Positions 33,190 through 43,230 of a stretch of DNA of 64,000 bases are shown here, piece after piece. How positions within the stretch are numbered: the first letter of the stretch is position 1; every line of letters begins with the position of its first letter. A program made the translations under genes and the position numbers. Where the stretch lies: contig NZ_BPWE01000002.1 in NCBI RefSeq assembly GCF_020884755.1, forward strand, positions 124,001 to 188,000, read 5' to 3'. Below the pieces are notes generated by a model. The model made no database searches, had not been told where the DNA came from, and was given only the letters and a program-made list of their open reading frames with translations. This DNA comes from Bifidobacterium mizhiense (GTDB lineage: Bacteria; Actinomycetota; Actinomycetes; Actinomycetales; Bifidobacteriaceae).

Positions 33190-33969
33190 TCAGCCGAAGC
33201 GACCGGAGATGTAGCGCTCGGTGTCCGGCTCGTGCGGGTTGGAAAAGATGGTAGTGGTGTCGTCCATCTCCACCAAGTGACCAGGCTGACCCACCGCCTT
33301 GAGATTGAAGAAGGCTGTATAGTCCGAGACCCTGGCGGCCTGCTGCATGTTATGGGTGACGATGACGATGGTGTAATCCCGCTTGAGCTCGTTGATCAGA
33401 TCCTCCACAGCCAGGGTGGAGATAGGATCCAGGGCCGAGCAGGGTTCGTCCATGAGCAGGACCTGGGGGTGGACGGCCACGGCACGGGCAATGCAGAGTC
33501 GCTGCTGCTGACCGCCCGAAAGCCCAACCCCTGGCTTGTCCAGGCGATCCTTGACCTCGTTCCAAAGGTTGGCCCCGCGCAGGGCCCACTCCACCAGATC
33601 GTCGGCGTCAGACTTGGCGATGTGCTTCTTGTTGAGCCGTATGCCGGCCAGGACGTTCTCCCGGATGGACATGGTCGGGAAGGGGTTGGCCCTCTGGAAG
33701 ACCATGCCCACGTCCCGCCGGACCTCGACCGGATCCACGTCCGGTCCGTAAAGGTCTCGACCCTCCAGTAGCACCTGCCCGCTGACATGCGCCCCCGGAG
33801 TGATCTCGTGCATGCGGTCCAAGGTGCGCAGGACCGTGGACTTGCCACAGCCGGAGGGACCGATGAAGGCGGTGACCTTGTTGGCCTGAATGCGCATGTT
33901 CACGTCTTGGACGGCCAGGAAGTCGCCGTAGTAGACGTTCAAATGGTTGATGTCTATGCGTTGGCCCAT
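33190..33969 (-). CDS. pstB: Phosphate ABC transporter ATP-binding protein
   Basis: The 259-residue ATPase of the high-affinity phosphate importer PstSCAB. Walker [10 protein letters not shown] is near residue 37, the signature [14 protein letters not shown] near 148, Walker [14 protein letters not shown] near 168, and the switch histidine in IVTHNMQQA. The ATG at 33969 is chosen because GGAGG lies seven bases upstream; the open frame extends to 34068 inside pstA. It starts 31 bases after the pstA stop. Confidence 0.97.
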   Translation of the reverse strand: MGQRIDINHLNVYYGDFLAVQDVNMRIQANKVTAFIGPSGCGKSTVLRTLDRMHEITPGAHVSGQVLLEGRDLYGPDVDPVEVRRDVGMVFQRANPFPTMSIRENVLAGIRLNKKHIAKSDADDLVEWALRGANLWNEVKDRLDKPGVGLSGGQQQRLCIARAVAVHPQVLLMDEPCSALDPISTLAVEDLINELKRDYTIVIVTHNMQQAARVSDYTAFFNLKAVGQPGHLVEMDDTTTIFSNPHEPDTERYISGRFG

Positions 33970-34000
33970 GTTCCGGCCTCCGTTCCTCTCATGGCGGCGC

Positions 34001-34981
34001 TCAACGGGCCCGCCCAACAGCAAAGATGCGTGAAACCAGCCGCCCCAGCAGGTTGAGCAGCAGGACAATAAGGATCAGCACCAGGGCCGCCGCCCAGGCC
34101 CGCTGCATGTGGACGTCGGTCAGGCATCCCGGGTCAGCGCCCGGTCCGCAGACGGCCAGCCCCTGGGAATACTCGTTGTAGACGAAGACCGGCAGAGTGG
34201 TCATCCTTCCGGAGAAGAGGTTGGGGTTAGTGGTGGCGATGAAGCCCGAGGCTATCAGCAGTGGCGCCGTTTCCCCGATGACCCGTGCCACGGCCAGAAT
34301 AGTGCCCGAAACGATTCCGGGCAGGGCCGTGCGCAGAACAATGCTGGTGATGGTCCGCTGCTTGGTCACCCCCAGGGCATAGGCCGCCTCACGCAGGTCG
34401 TTGGGAACCACGGCCAGCATATCCTCGGAGGTCTTGACCACCGTGGGCAGCATGAGCAAGGAGAGGGCCACTGAACCGGCCAATCCGTTGACGGTACCCG
34501 GTCCGACCACCATGGCAAACATGGAGAAGGCAAAGAGGCCGGCCACGATGGAGGGAATCCCACTCATCACGTCCACCATGAGACTGATGGCCTTGGCCAG
34601 GCGACCTCCATGGGCGTACTCAACCAGGTAGACCGCGCACATGACACCCACCGGAATGGATATGACCATGGATCCAAGGGTGATCTCCAGGGTGCCGATT
34701 ACCGCGTGCAGAATACCGCCATAGCCCCCGGTCGGCGTGGGGTTGCCCCCTACCACACCGCTCATGTTGTGAGTGAGGAAGTCCGGCGTCAGCCGTCGCA
34801 CACCCTTGGACAGGCTGACCCAGAGCACCGAAACCAACGGAATCAGGGCGACCAGGAAGGAGAGCCCGATCAGGACGGTCATCAGCCGGTCCTTGCGCTT
34901 GCGGGCCCGTATGGAGGACCTGGTTGGCCTGAAACGATCAAAATCGATAACCGGCCCACGATCAGTGCGGTTTGCCATCAT
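34001..34981 (-). CDS. pstA: Phosphate ABC transporter permease PstA
   Basis: A 326-residue inner-membrane subunit with about six helices after a basic cytoplasmic N-terminus. The EAA-type loop [25 protein letters not shown], which contacts PstB, is near residues 195-220. The start ATG overlaps the pstC stop as ATGA and has AAAGG seven bases upstream, so the two permease genes are translationally coupled. Confidence 0.96.
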   Translation of the reverse strand: MMANRTDRGPVIDFDRFRPTRSSIRARKRKDRLMTVLIGLSFLVALIPLVSVLWVSLSKGVRRLTPDFLTHNMSGVVGGNPTPTGGYGGILHAVIGTLEITLGSMVISIPVGVMCAVYLVEYAHGGRLAKAISLMVDVMSGIPSIVAGLFAFSMFAMVVGPGTVNGLAGSVALSLLMLPTVVKTSEDMLAVVPNDLREAAYALGVTKQRTITSIVLRTALPGIVSGTILAVARVIGETAPLLIASGFIATTNPNLFSGRMTTLPVFVYNEYSQGLAVCGPGADPGCLTDVHMQRAWAAALVLILIVLLLNLLGRLVSRIFAVGRAR

Positions 34982-35931
34982 GCACCCGCCTTTGCTGTGA
35001 TCCTACGCGCCAGATAATTGACGATAAAGGTGATAATGAAGAGGACCAGACCGGTGGCCACAAGGAGGGCCACACCCTGGGAGTCCGCCTCAGGGAACTG
35101 GGCAGCGATGTTGGCGGCGATGGTTTGGCTTTTTGAAGCCTGGAGCAGCCGCAAGGAGTAGCTGAAGCCGGGCGAGAGGATCATCAGCACCGCCATGGTC
35201 TCGCCCAGGGCGCGTCCCAGCCCCAGCATGGAGGCCGAAATGATGCCCGAGCGGCCGAAGGGCAGAACCGCAAGGCGGATCATCTCCCACTTGGTGGCGC
35301 CCAAGGCCAAGGCGGCCTCCTGCTGCAGTCGAGGGGCCTGGACCAGGATGTCGCGGGTGACCGAGGTGATGATGGGCAGAATCATGACCGCCAACACCAG
35401 GGCCACGGTGGCCACGGACCGGGCCGGTGCTGCAACGGGTCCGGAAAAGAGCGGAATCCAACCCAAATGAACGGACAACCAACGCCAGAAGCCGGTGATA
35501 TTGGGAACCAGGACCAGAGCCCCCCAGAGCCCGTAGATCACCGAGGGCACGGCGGCCAACAGGTCAATCACCGTGCTGAGCAGCGTGGACAGGCGGGCGG
35601 GAGCGTAGTAGCCGATGAAGAGGGCGATGCCCAGGGAGACAGGAAAGGCCAAGAGCAGGGCCAGGCCGGCAATCAGAATGGTGCCGAAAACCAACGGGCC
35701 CACATAGCCCAGGAAACTGCTCGCCCTTCCACCGCTCAGGGAGAGGATGGCCTGGGTGCGGGAATCCGGGTCCCCAGTGAAGGCTGGAAAGGCCCGCAGG
35801 ATCAGAAAGAGAGTGACCGCAGCCAGGGCCAACAGGATCAGGATGCCCGCCCCGGTGGCACAGACCTTGAAAATCCTATCCACCCGCTTGGCCTTGTTCA
35901 GGGTTGCGGTCCCGTCAGGTTGCTCGCTCAT
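34978..35931 (-). CDS. pstC: Phosphate ABC transporter permease PstC
   Basis: A 317-residue inner-membrane subunit from the ATG at 35931, which overlaps the pstS stop as ATGA; the frame stays open to 36057 inside pstS. The EAA-type loop RDILVQAPRLQQEAALALGATKWEM lies near residues 205-230 before the last membrane helices. Together with pstA it forms the channel through which PstS-delivered phosphate enters the cell. Confidence 0.96.
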   Translation of the reverse strand: MSEQPDGTATLNKAKRVDRIFKVCATGAGILILLALAAVTLFLILRAFPAFTGDPDSRTQAILSLSGGRASSFLGYVGPLVFGTILIAGLALLLAFPVSLGIALFIGYYAPARLSTLLSTVIDLLAAVPSVIYGLWGALVLVPNITGFWRWLSVHLGWIPLFSGPVAAPARSVATVALVLAVMILPIITSVTRDILVQAPRLQQEAALALGATKWEMIRLAVLPFGRSGIISASMLGLGRALGETMAVLMILSPGFSYSLRLLQASKSQTIAANIAAQFPEADSQGVALLVATGLVLFIITFIVNYLARRITAKAGA

Positions 35932-37076
35932 GCCTTCCCCCCGATGGTCTCCACCGAAGCCATGGCCTGACCGCGCAGCCCCTGCCCCAGCTCGGCGCTG
36001 CCCGCGTTGGCCGCAGCCATGCGCTGGCCCTGCTCGCTCAGCAGATAGGTCAGCCAAGCCTTGGCGAACCGAGCCTTGGATCCGTCTGAATCATCTCGAT
36101 AGGCGGTGCAGACCACGTTGTAAGAGACCAGGACGATGGGATAGGTATGCTCCCGGCTGGTGCGATGGTCCACAGCCAGAACCACCCGTCCAGGCTGGCT
36201 GGCCTGGGGATCCCGCTGGGCCAGATCGAGCAGGTTGGCCGTGGTCTTGGCCGTAGGCGGCTGCCAGGTCTTCCCCACTTGGACGGCCACCGTACCCAGC
36301 CCGGTGGTCTGGGCTGCGTCCGCATAGCCAAAGGTGCCCTTCGCCTGGTTCATGGTCATGACCACTCCGGCAGTGCCCTTGGCGCCCTGCCCCAGGTCGT
36401 TGGGCCAATTCTCGCCCGCTGGGTAAGGCCAGGCGGACCCGGCCGTGTCGTGCAGGTAGTTCAGGAAGCTTTTTGTGGTGCCGGACTTGTCCGAACGATG
36501 AATCACGGTGATGTCCAGGTCAGGCAGATTGGCTCCCGGGTTGAGGGCCGCTATGCGCGGATCCCGCCAATTGGTGACCTTTCCGGAGAAGATCATGGCG
36601 ATCAGAGCCGGATCCATCCGCAGATGGCCGCCTGAACCCTTCGGCCACAGATCAGGAAGATTGTAGGCCACGGCGATAGGAGTGGCGTAAACGGGCAGGT
36701 CAAAGGCCGTACCGGAACCGCAGACCTTACGCGAGCGCTCAAGCTGCTCTGTTGTCAGCGGCGCATCGGTTCCGGCCCAGATGGTCGAACCCGAAAGGAA
36801 GGCGTTGACACCAGCACCGGAACCTGCCGGATCATAGGAAATACGCGCCCCTGGATGCTGCTTGCGGAAGCCGGCTATCCAGGCCTCGTCGGCGCTCTGC
36901 TGGGAGGACGCGCCGGATCCGGCGAACTCGCCCTGGAACAGCGTCTGATTTGCGGTGTTGCCTGTTGTGCTGCTTGCAATGGGGACGTTGTCACCGCAGG
37001 CCGCTAGGGGAATAATCATTGCCAGGGACATGAGGAGGGCCGGAAATCTACCACGACCATGACCATGTGCGTGCAT
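35928..37076 (-). CDS. pstS: Phosphate-binding lipoprotein PstS
   Basis: A 382-residue extracellular phosphate receptor. A signal peptide ends in a lipobox LAAC with the modified cysteine at 27. The mature protein shows the PstS pattern: GSGASSQQSADEAWIAGF near 55, the SYDPAGSGAGV phosphate loop, and IHRSDKSGTTKSFLNYL near 190. It is the first gene of the pstSCAB operon, with ATGA overlaps to pstC and from pstC to pstA. I looked for tandem Pho-type repeats upstream and found none I could defend. Confidence 0.95.
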   Translation of the reverse strand: MHAHGHGRGRFPALLMSLAMIIPLAACGDNVPIASSTTGNTANQTLFQGEFAGSGASSQQSADEAWIAGFRKQHPGARISYDPAGSGAGVNAFLSGSTIWAGTDAPLTTEQLERSRKVCGSGTAFDLPVYATPIAVAYNLPDLWPKGSGGHLRMDPALIAMIFSGKVTNWRDPRIAALNPGANLPDLDITVIHRSDKSGTTKSFLNYLHDTAGSAWPYPAGENWPNDLGQGAKGTAGVVMTMNQAKGTFGYADAAQTTGLGTVAVQVGKTWQPPTAKTTANLLDLAQRDPQASQPGRVVLAVDHRTSREHTYPIVLVSYNVVCTAYRDDSDGSKARFAKAWLTYLLSEQGQRMAAANAGSAELGQGLRGQAMASVETIGGKA

Positions 37077-37405
37077 GCTACCTACCTTGACCGCCGTTTC
37101 ATTTCAAACGTCCGTCCTTATCAGCCCGTGTTGGACTTTCCCGTATTCACATTAGCGAAGCCCGCCTCACACAGCATACTGGAAACGCTGGCCGTCGGAC
37201 AAACTCGTCACATCCGCGTCAGCCATGTGGAAAAAACCAATCACAATCCACAGCCGGGTATATCATAAGGTCATTGTCAGACGCTTAGCTCTCTTGTTCT
37301 TTTTCATAGTGTCACCGGTATCGGTATGCCCTGATTTGCTTTCTAGGACGGCACCGCAGGGAGCGGTATGCGCAGTGAGGACTAACCCGAAGGAAGTGGT
37401 GGTGC
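37077..37405. other. Divergent intergenic region between pstS and the MFS gene
   Basis: This 329-base stretch has no gene. It should carry the pstS promoter (minus) and that of the MFS exporter (plus). An eight-base sequence, CGGTATGC, occurs twice on the plus strand at 37322-37329 and 37364-37371, just before the exporter start, and could be an operator pair. No strong -35/-10 pair stands out. The centre is relatively A/T rich. Confidence 0.5.
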
Positions 37406-38977
37406 ATGAGGAAGCAGGAGCTCGCCAAGCAAGGGCGGACCCTCAGCAAGGATGGAGCCTTCGTCAACGGAAAGCTCACCCATGAAGCCTTCCTGTCGCT
37501 GGCCATCCTGACCGTCATCACCTTCCTGGGCAACTTCACCCAATTGCAGCTGGCTTCGGCCCTGCCCACCATTGTGGACGAGTTCCACATCACCCTGACC
37601 ACCGGCCAGTGGCTGACCTCGGTATTCCAGCTGGTCATGGGCGTCATGGTGCCGTTGACCGGCTTTCTGACCAAACGCTTCTCCACCAGGCAGATCGTCA
37701 TCACCTCCATGGCCGTCTTCACCCTGGGATCCCTGCTCAGCTGGCAGTCGCAGACCTTTGCCCTGGTCCTGCTGGGCCGCATCCTGGAGGCCGTAGGCAC
37801 GGGAACCATGTGGCCCGTCCTGCAGATCACCGTCTTCTCCATCTATCCGTTGGCCAAGCGCGGTATGGCCATGGGCACTGTGGGCTTGGCCATGAGTGTG
37901 GCCCCGGCCATCGGCCCCACCCTGGGCGGCTGGCAGACCGACGCCAACGGCTGGCGCTCCATCTTCCTGACCCTGAGCATCTGCGGGGCCGTGGCGCTGC
38001 TCCTGTCCATCTTCGGCCTGCGCAACTTCGGCCAGCGCGATACCAGCGTCAAGGCGGACTTCTTCTCGGTGGCCCTGTCCATCTTCGGATTCGGCGGCCT
38101 CATGTTCGGCTTCACCAACATCGAGAACTTCCCCATCACCTCCTTCATGACCTGGCCTTTCATGTTGGTAGGCCTGATCGGGATCATCTGGTTCGTACTT
38201 CGCCAGCTCCACCACGACAAGCCCCTGCTGGACCTGCATGTGCTGCGGATCAAGAACTTCACCGTAGGCACCATCATCGCCTCCATGTCCTTCTTCGCCT
38301 TCAGCTCGGTCACCGTCATCCTGCCCATGTACATCCAGACTGACCGCGGCTTCTCGGCCACCATGAGCGGTCTGGTCATGCTGCCAGGAGCCATAGGCAC
38401 CGCCATCGCCCAGTTCTTCGGCGGTCGGCTGCTGGATCGCTGGGGCGCACGGCCCGTGGCCATGACGGGCTGCTCGGTTCTGCTGCTGGGCACCATCGCC
38501 ATGAGCATGATCGGCGCCAACACCTGGATCGGCCTGGTCTCCATCTGCCAGTTCATCCGCCAGATCGGCATGGGCTTCACCCTGATGCCCTTGACCACTT
38601 GGTCCCTGAACAACCTGGCTCCCAAGGATGTTTCAGCTGGTTCGGCCGTTACCAACACGGCCCGTCAGATTGCCGGCGCTGTCGGCGCACCCATCCTGGT
38701 CATTCTCATGGAGACCATCACCGCCCTGCGTCACAACGCCATGGGCGGTGGTCACTCCACCCAGATCGCAGCCAACATCTTCGGCGTACAGTGGGCCCTG
38801 CGCATCTCGGCATTGATCTGCCTGGGCATGGTTCTGCTGGTCTACTTCGGCGTTCGTGGAAACGGCGCCGGCTCCGGCCGTCAGATGACCCGCATGCTCC
38901 TGCGCCACATGCACATCATCCACACCGACACACCTGCCGTCACTGCCTCCCCCGCCGACTCCAAGGCCCAGGACTGA
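37406..38977 (+). CDS. MFS drug-type exporter, DHA2 (14-helix) family
   Basis: A 523-residue drug:H+ antiporter-2-type transporter with about 14 hydrophobic segments. The motif-A loop GFLTKRFSTRQIV is near residue 87, and motif C-like GLAMSVAPAIGPTLGGWQT is near 160, typical of drug exporters. The protein ends in a hydrophilic tail with RHMHIIHTDTPAV. GAAGGAAG lies about nine bases before the ATG. Its stop codon abuts that of the convergent LacI gene with no base between. A role in bile, antibiotic or metabolite efflux is plausible but the substrate cannot be inferred. Confidence 0.88.
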   Translation: MRKQELAKQGRTLSKDGAFVNGKLTHEAFLSLAILTVITFLGNFTQLQLASALPTIVDEFHITLTTGQWLTSVFQLVMGVMVPLTGFLTKRFSTRQIVITSMAVFTLGSLLSWQSQTFALVLLGRILEAVGTGTMWPVLQITVFSIYPLAKRGMAMGTVGLAMSVAPAIGPTLGGWQTDANGWRSIFLTLSICGAVALLLSIFGLRNFGQRDTSVKADFFSVALSIFGFGGLMFGFTNIENFPITSFMTWPFMLVGLIGIIWFVLRQLHHDKPLLDLHVLRIKNFTVGTIIASMSFFAFSSVTVILPMYIQTDRGFSATMSGLVMLPGAIGTAIAQFFGGRLLDRWGARPVAMTGCSVLLLGTIAMSMIGANTWIGLVSICQFIRQIGMGFTLMPLTTWSLNNLAPKDVSAGSAVTNTARQIAGAVGAPILVILMETITALRHNAMGGGHSTQIAANIFGVQWALRISALICLGMVLLVYFGVRGNGAGSGRQMTRMLLRHMHIIHTDTPAVTASPADSKAQD

Positions 38978-40036
38978 TCACCGAGTGGTTTTGCGGGCTA
39001 TGACCTGCGATCCTATGACAAGATCCTGGGGAGCCGTAGCTCTGCCTCCGATACGTCCCAGGACGCGGTCGACGCAGGTTCGCGAGATCCATCCCAAGCA
39101 GGAATCCATGGTAGTAAGCGGAGTCTGCAGATAAGCCGACTCTTCGATATTGTCAAACCCGATAATCTGGACCTGGTCGGGTACGGCTCTGCCGTAAGCA
39201 GTCAGAGCCGAGAGTGCGCCGATAGCCAGCTGATCATTGAGAGCAACCACCCCATCGAAGGGCACCCCCGTCTCTAATATCCTCTGCATGGTCAGGTACC
39301 CACTGCCCAAGGTCCAGTCATAACCGGTAACCCCCAGAAGCCGATCATCCAGCTGCAGTCCCCTGGCATGGACCGCCTTAAGCACACCTTTCATCCTTAA
39401 TTCGGCATTGCCTTCGATTGCAGCCTCCAACTGATTCTGGTCGAGCGGCGCATGCAGACCAACAACCGCCAGCGAGCGCACCGATCGATCAAACAGGTAC
39501 TCCGCGGCCATGCGAGCTGCTTCGGCATCATCGACCATGACATGATCCGCCACTCCATGGGTAGTGCGAGCTCCTACACAAACCAAGGGGTAGCGCACAT
39601 CCAGGTCCTCCACGGCGAACCGCTCAAGCTCCGACATAGAAAGGATTATGCCGTCACTGATGGTGCTGTTAAAGGATGCCAAAATCTCATGCGCACCCTT
39701 GGCAGACCCCTCGGCATAGGTGCTGACATAGACTGCATAGTCCCGCAGGCGGGCGCTGTCGATGACCCTATTAGCCAATTCGGCCAAGTAGGGAGGTGTC
39801 AACGAAGGCACAGCCAGCGTAATGATACCGGTTTTGTTCCGGTGCAAATTACGGGCCGCGGCATTGACCTTGTATCCCGATTCGTCAATCACCTGCTGCA
39901 CACGCGCACGGGTCGCCTTGGACATACGGCCATTGCCGTTGATCACATTGGACGCGGTCTTCAGCGAAACACCCGCCTTGCTGGCCACCTCGCGCAAGGT
40001 GATCCGCTTACCTGGACGTCCTTCATCCGTAGCCAT
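38978..40036 (-). CDS. LacI-family repressor of the galactan/galacto-oligosaccharide locus
   Basis: A 352-residue LacI/GalR regulator. The N-terminal helix-turn-helix is ITLREVASKAGVSLKTASNVINGNGRMS, with the hinge NAAARNLHRNKTGII, and the periplasmic-binding-protein-like effector domain ends in DNIEESAYLQTPLTTMDSCLGWISR. The ATG at 40036 has AGGGGG five bases upstream; a GTG at 40042 is in frame but less likely. It is the last gene of the locus after GH42, probably in the same transcript, and is the best candidate to bind the paired palindromes at 45649 and 47761. The inducer is likely a short galacto-oligosaccharide or galactose (inference). Confidence 0.9.
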   Translation of the reverse strand: MATDEGRPGKRITLREVASKAGVSLKTASNVINGNGRMSKATRARVQQVIDESGYKVNAAARNLHRNKTGIITLAVPSLTPPYLAELANRVIDSARLRDYAVYVSTYAEGSAKGAHEILASFNSTISDGIILSMSELERFAVEDLDVRYPLVCVGARTTHGVADHVMVDDAEAARMAAEYLFDRSVRSLAVVGLHAPLDQNQLEAAIEGNAELRMKGVLKAVHARGLQLDDRLLGVTGYDWTLGSGYLTMQRILETGVPFDGVVALNDQLAIGALSALTAYGRAVPDQVQIIGFDNIEESAYLQTPLTTMDSCLGWISRTCVDRVLGRIGGRATAPQDLVIGSQVIARKTTR

Positions 40037-40085
40037 AGGCACCCCCTAGAATGCAACAACCTCCAAGGCACTATGGCGATCAGAT

Positions 40086-42236
40086 CTACTGACGGGTGAC
40101 CACCACACCATGCACTCCTATAGTGTACCGATTACCGGATAAACCACCTCCACTGCACTGGGTCGCTCGTTGCACCACCAAGGCCTCGCCCATGGTAGAC
40201 ACATCTCTGACAACTGTCGATCCCCGATTGAAATAGAAATGATACCGACCCCGTGGCCCGGATCTGATCAGGTGCACCAACCTCGGGTCACCATCACCTC
40301 CGTTATGCAGCCCTACCCCTGTTGGGCCAGTGAGAAAATCAGGAGGAAAGATCCGATTGATCACCGAAACCAGCGATTCCTTGGCAAAGCCCGTCCCTAG
40401 ATAGAGAACGCGGCCCTGACCATATCCATGAATAGTCACCGCAGGCTTTCCAACCATGTCGAGATCATAGGAACGACGCCCCTGATAACGAGCCAGCACC
40501 TTCACCGAATCCTCTATGTACAAGGGCTCGTTGACCCATATATTGCCCTCAATGCCCTCTGATACCAGGATGGATCCACCGCCTTGGTCACTGGTACCCA
40601 AGGCGATCATCTCCTGGGAAGCGATACCTGTCAAATCACGCAAAACCGCAGGATATCCGCCCAGGCCGACGTGCATATGGTCGTCCATAATGCCACTGGC
40701 GAAGTCCACCACCAGCCGGCCACCCCTGCTCACATAATCGCGCAAACGGCCGGCTTGCTCCTGATCCAGCAGAATCAGAGCCGGCAACACCACCACGTCA
40801 TAGCGCTCCCATTGCCCTCTCAGTGGCATTACGTCCGCCCTGTATCCGGCATCAAGCAGAGCCTGATACCAGGTATAAACCTGCTGCCAATGATCTACAG
40901 AACAATCGGGCAGAGTCGAATCAGCCATAGACCACTGGCAGTCGGCATCAAAAAGCAGGGCAATGGACGAGGGTTCCAATTGGGTCCCGGCCAGTCCGCT
41001 CCGGGAAAGTCCGCGCAAAATGCCTCCCAAATCGGCAACCTGTGCATAAATCGCCGAATCCGGCCCTGCGTGGGGGATCATGGCCGAGTGGAAGGCCTCT
41101 GCACCGAAGGCGGACTGCCGCCATTGGAAGAAGTTGATCGCATCCGCCCCCATAGCTACGTGGGCCAGAGCGTCCCGGATCAGTTCGCCTTGACGCTTGG
41201 AGGCGTTGAAATTGCGCCAGTTGACGGCTGATGTGGAATGCTCCATCAGACACCAAGGATGACCTTGGGCATAGGCATCCACCAGTGAATCCGAGCAGAG
41301 CAGCTCATCCAAGTGTCCGGGTCCATGGGCGAAATAGTGGTCATTGGCCACGAAATCGACCTGATGGGACCAACGCTCATAATCAAGGACGCATTGGTCT
41401 GTCGAGACCATGAAGTTGGTAGTCAGCGGTTTATCAGGGGTGAGCTCCTGCAGCTGATCACGTTCGGCACAGAAAAAATCCATCAGCGCATCTGAGCAGA
41501 ATCTACGGAAATCCAGACGCAGCGACGGATTGATGAAGGCATCACGCACGCCAGCATGTTCAGGCAGGGGAACCTGATCGAAGTTCTGCAGACGCTGGGA
41601 CCAGAAATCGTTGCCCCAGGCCCGGTTCAGCTCCTCGATGCTGCCATAGCGCCGGCGACACCAGCCTTGGAAGGCCTTCAAGGCATCCTGCGAGTAGTCG
41701 GCTGCGTTGTTCCATCCATATTCATTGCCTACATGCCAGGCAACCACAGTCGGATTGTCGCGGAAGTGCTCTCCCATGACCCTGCAAAGGCGAAGGGCAT
41801 AGCGTCGAAAAACAGGCGAGGTAGGCCTCCAGGATTGTCGAGCCCCCGGATGGACCAGGGTTCCATCCGCCTCCACGGGCAACACCTCAGGATGTGCCTG
41901 GTAAAGCCAGTATGGGGCCGTGGCCGTAGCCGAAGCCATGTCTACGGCGATACCGGCTTCTCCTAGCAAGGTCACCACCCGATCCAGCCATCCGAAATCC
42001 CAGACTCCGTCACTGGGCTCCAGACGTGCCCACGAGAAAATGCCCAGTGTCACCATGGTGACGCCGGCCCGTTTCATCAGCGCAACATCTTCGGTCCATA
42101 CCTGCTCTGGCCATTGGTCCGGGTTGTAATCCCCGCCGAACCAGATTCCTCCCGAATGACCGTTGGGCTCCTTCGGCCATCGGTAAGGTCTATGTGGTTG
42201 GGGCTGCCGACGGTCATGATGGTCCGTTTTGCTCAT
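40086..42236 (-). CDS. GH42 beta-galactosidase
   Basis: A 716-residue cytoplasmic glycoside hydrolase family 42 enzyme that releases galactose from beta-galactosides. The TIM barrel opens with FGGDYNPDQWPEQVW. The acid/base Glu is at 172 in WHVGNEYG and the nucleophile Glu at 332 in CLMEHSTSAVNW. The trimerisation and C-terminal beta domains are present. No signal peptide, so it works on imported oligosaccharides. The frame continues to 42326, but the ATG at 42236 begins 25 bases after the permease stop; its ribosome binding site is weak. Position between an ABC importer and a LacI regulator, with a surface GH43, points to beta-1,6 or beta-1,3-galacto-oligosaccharides rather than lactose (inference). 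Confidence 0.92.
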   Translation of the reverse strand: MSKTDHHDRRQPQPHRPYRWPKEPNGHSGGIWFGGDYNPDQWPEQVWTEDVALMKRAGVTMVTLGIFSWARLEPSDGVWDFGWLDRVVTLLGEAGIAVDMASATATAPYWLYQAHPEVLPVEADGTLVHPGARQSWRPTSPVFRRYALRLCRVMGEHFRDNPTVVAWHVGNEYGWNNAADYSQDALKAFQGWCRRRYGSIEELNRAWGNDFWSQRLQNFDQVPLPEHAGVRDAFINPSLRLDFRRFCSDALMDFFCAERDQLQELTPDKPLTTNFMVSTDQCVLDYERWSHQVDFVANDHYFAHGPGHLDELLCSDSLVDAYAQGHPWCLMEHSTSAVNWRNFNASKRQGELIRDALAHVAMGADAINFFQWRQSAFGAEAFHSAMIPHAGPDSAIYAQVADLGGILRGLSRSGLAGTQLEPSSIALLFDADCQWSMADSTLPDCSVDHWQQVYTWYQALLDAGYRADVMPLRGQWERYDVVVLPALILLDQEQAGRLRDYVSRGGRLVVDFASGIMDDHMHVGLGGYPAVLRDLTGIASQEMIALGTSDQGGGSILVSEGIEGNIWVNEPLYIEDSVKVLARYQGRRSYDLDMVGKPAVTIHGYGQGRVLYLGTGFAKESLVSVINRIFPPDFLTGPTGVGLHNGGDGDPRLVHLIRSGPRGRYHFYFNRGSTVVRDVSTMGEALVVQRATQCSGGGLSGNRYTIGVHGVVVTRQ

Positions 42237-42261
42237 GCCTAATCCCGTCTGCGTGTTTCTG

Positions 42262-43230
42262 CTATTCCTTGACAGCACCAGCAGCCAAGCCGGATTGCCA
42301 GTATTTCTGCAGCAGCAGGAAGGCAACGATGATGGGAATGATGGTGACCAGGCTGCCCGTCACCACCAGGTTCTGAATGGCATGGGCACCAGCTGTCGAT
42401 GCCTGATCCTTCCAATTGTTGAGCCCGATTGTCAGCGGATACCAATTGGAATCCTTGAGCATGATCAAGGGCAGGAAGTAGTTGTTCCAAGTGGCCACAA
42501 TAGTGAAAAGCGCCGTGGTTACGATGCCGGGGGCCAGCAGAGGCAGACTGACCTGCCAGAAAGTACGGAACTCCCCGGCCCCGTCGACTCGGGCAGCCTC
42601 CAGCAGCTCAGTAGGCACCGCCTGGTCGGAAAAGATCCACATCAGGTACAGGCCGAAGGGCGAGATCAGACTGGGGATGATCATAGCCCAAGGCGTATCG
42701 GTCAGTCCGATCTTGGCGAAGAGCAGGAACTGAGGCACAGCCAGAGCAATACCCGGCACGCTGATGGCTCCGATGACTACTGCGAAGACCAGGCGACGGC
42801 CAGGAAAGCGGAACTTGGCCAGGGCATATCCACCCAGTACTGCCAGCAAGGTGGCGCCACCGGCTCCCACAACCACGTAAAGCAGGGTGTTGAGCAGCCA
42901 GCGCCCGAAGATCCCGCCCTCATAGGTGAACACTTCGCGCAGGTTGTCCCAGAGGGCGAACTTGTGCCCAAAGGCCAAGCCGAAGGTGCCAATGAAGTCC
43001 GACTGGGTCTTTGTGGCATTGATGACCAGCCAGATCAGGGGAAACAGGCAATAGAGCGCGAAGATTCCCGCAACCAGGGTCAACAGCCAGCTGCGCCGCG
43101 GATTGTCCGGATTGGAGAATCCCGTTCGAGCTGCCCTTCGACGTTCCGCGCGCTCATCACGTGCGACGCGCCGAGCACGCATACGCTCAGCCTTGGCCCC
43201 GTCGGTAGTCCTCGAATCAACCGTGCTCAT
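42262..43230 (-). CDS. Sugar ABC transporter permease (MalG type)
   Basis: A 322-residue inner-membrane permease with a basic cytoplasmic N-terminus and about six helices. The EAA loop TELLEAARVDGAGEFRTFWQVSLPLLAPG near residues 210-238 would contact the ATPase. No ATPase gene is present in the locus, so a shared MsiK-type ATPase elsewhere is likely. The start overlaps the stop of the MalF-type gene as ATGA. Confidence 0.93.
   Translation of the reverse strand: MSTVDSRTTDGAKAERMRARRVARDERAERRRAARTGFSNPDNPRRSWLLTLVAGIFALYCLFPLIWLVINATKTQSDFIGTFGLAFGHKFALWDNLREVFTYEGGIFGRWLLNTLLYVVVGAGGATLLAVLGGYALAKFRFPGRRLVFAVVIGAISVPGIALAVPQFLLFAKIGLTDTPWAMIIPSLISPFGLYLMWIFSDQAVPTELLEAARVDGAGEFRTFWQVSLPLLAPGIVTTALFTIVATWNNYFLPLIMLKDSNWYPLTIGLNNWKDQASTAGAHAIQNLVVTGSLVTIIPIIVAFLLLQKYWQSGLAAGAVKE

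Noticed and set aside
37077-37405. Pho box (tandem GTTCACC-type repeats) before pstS
   Set aside because: No convincing pair of repeats at correct spacing on either strand.
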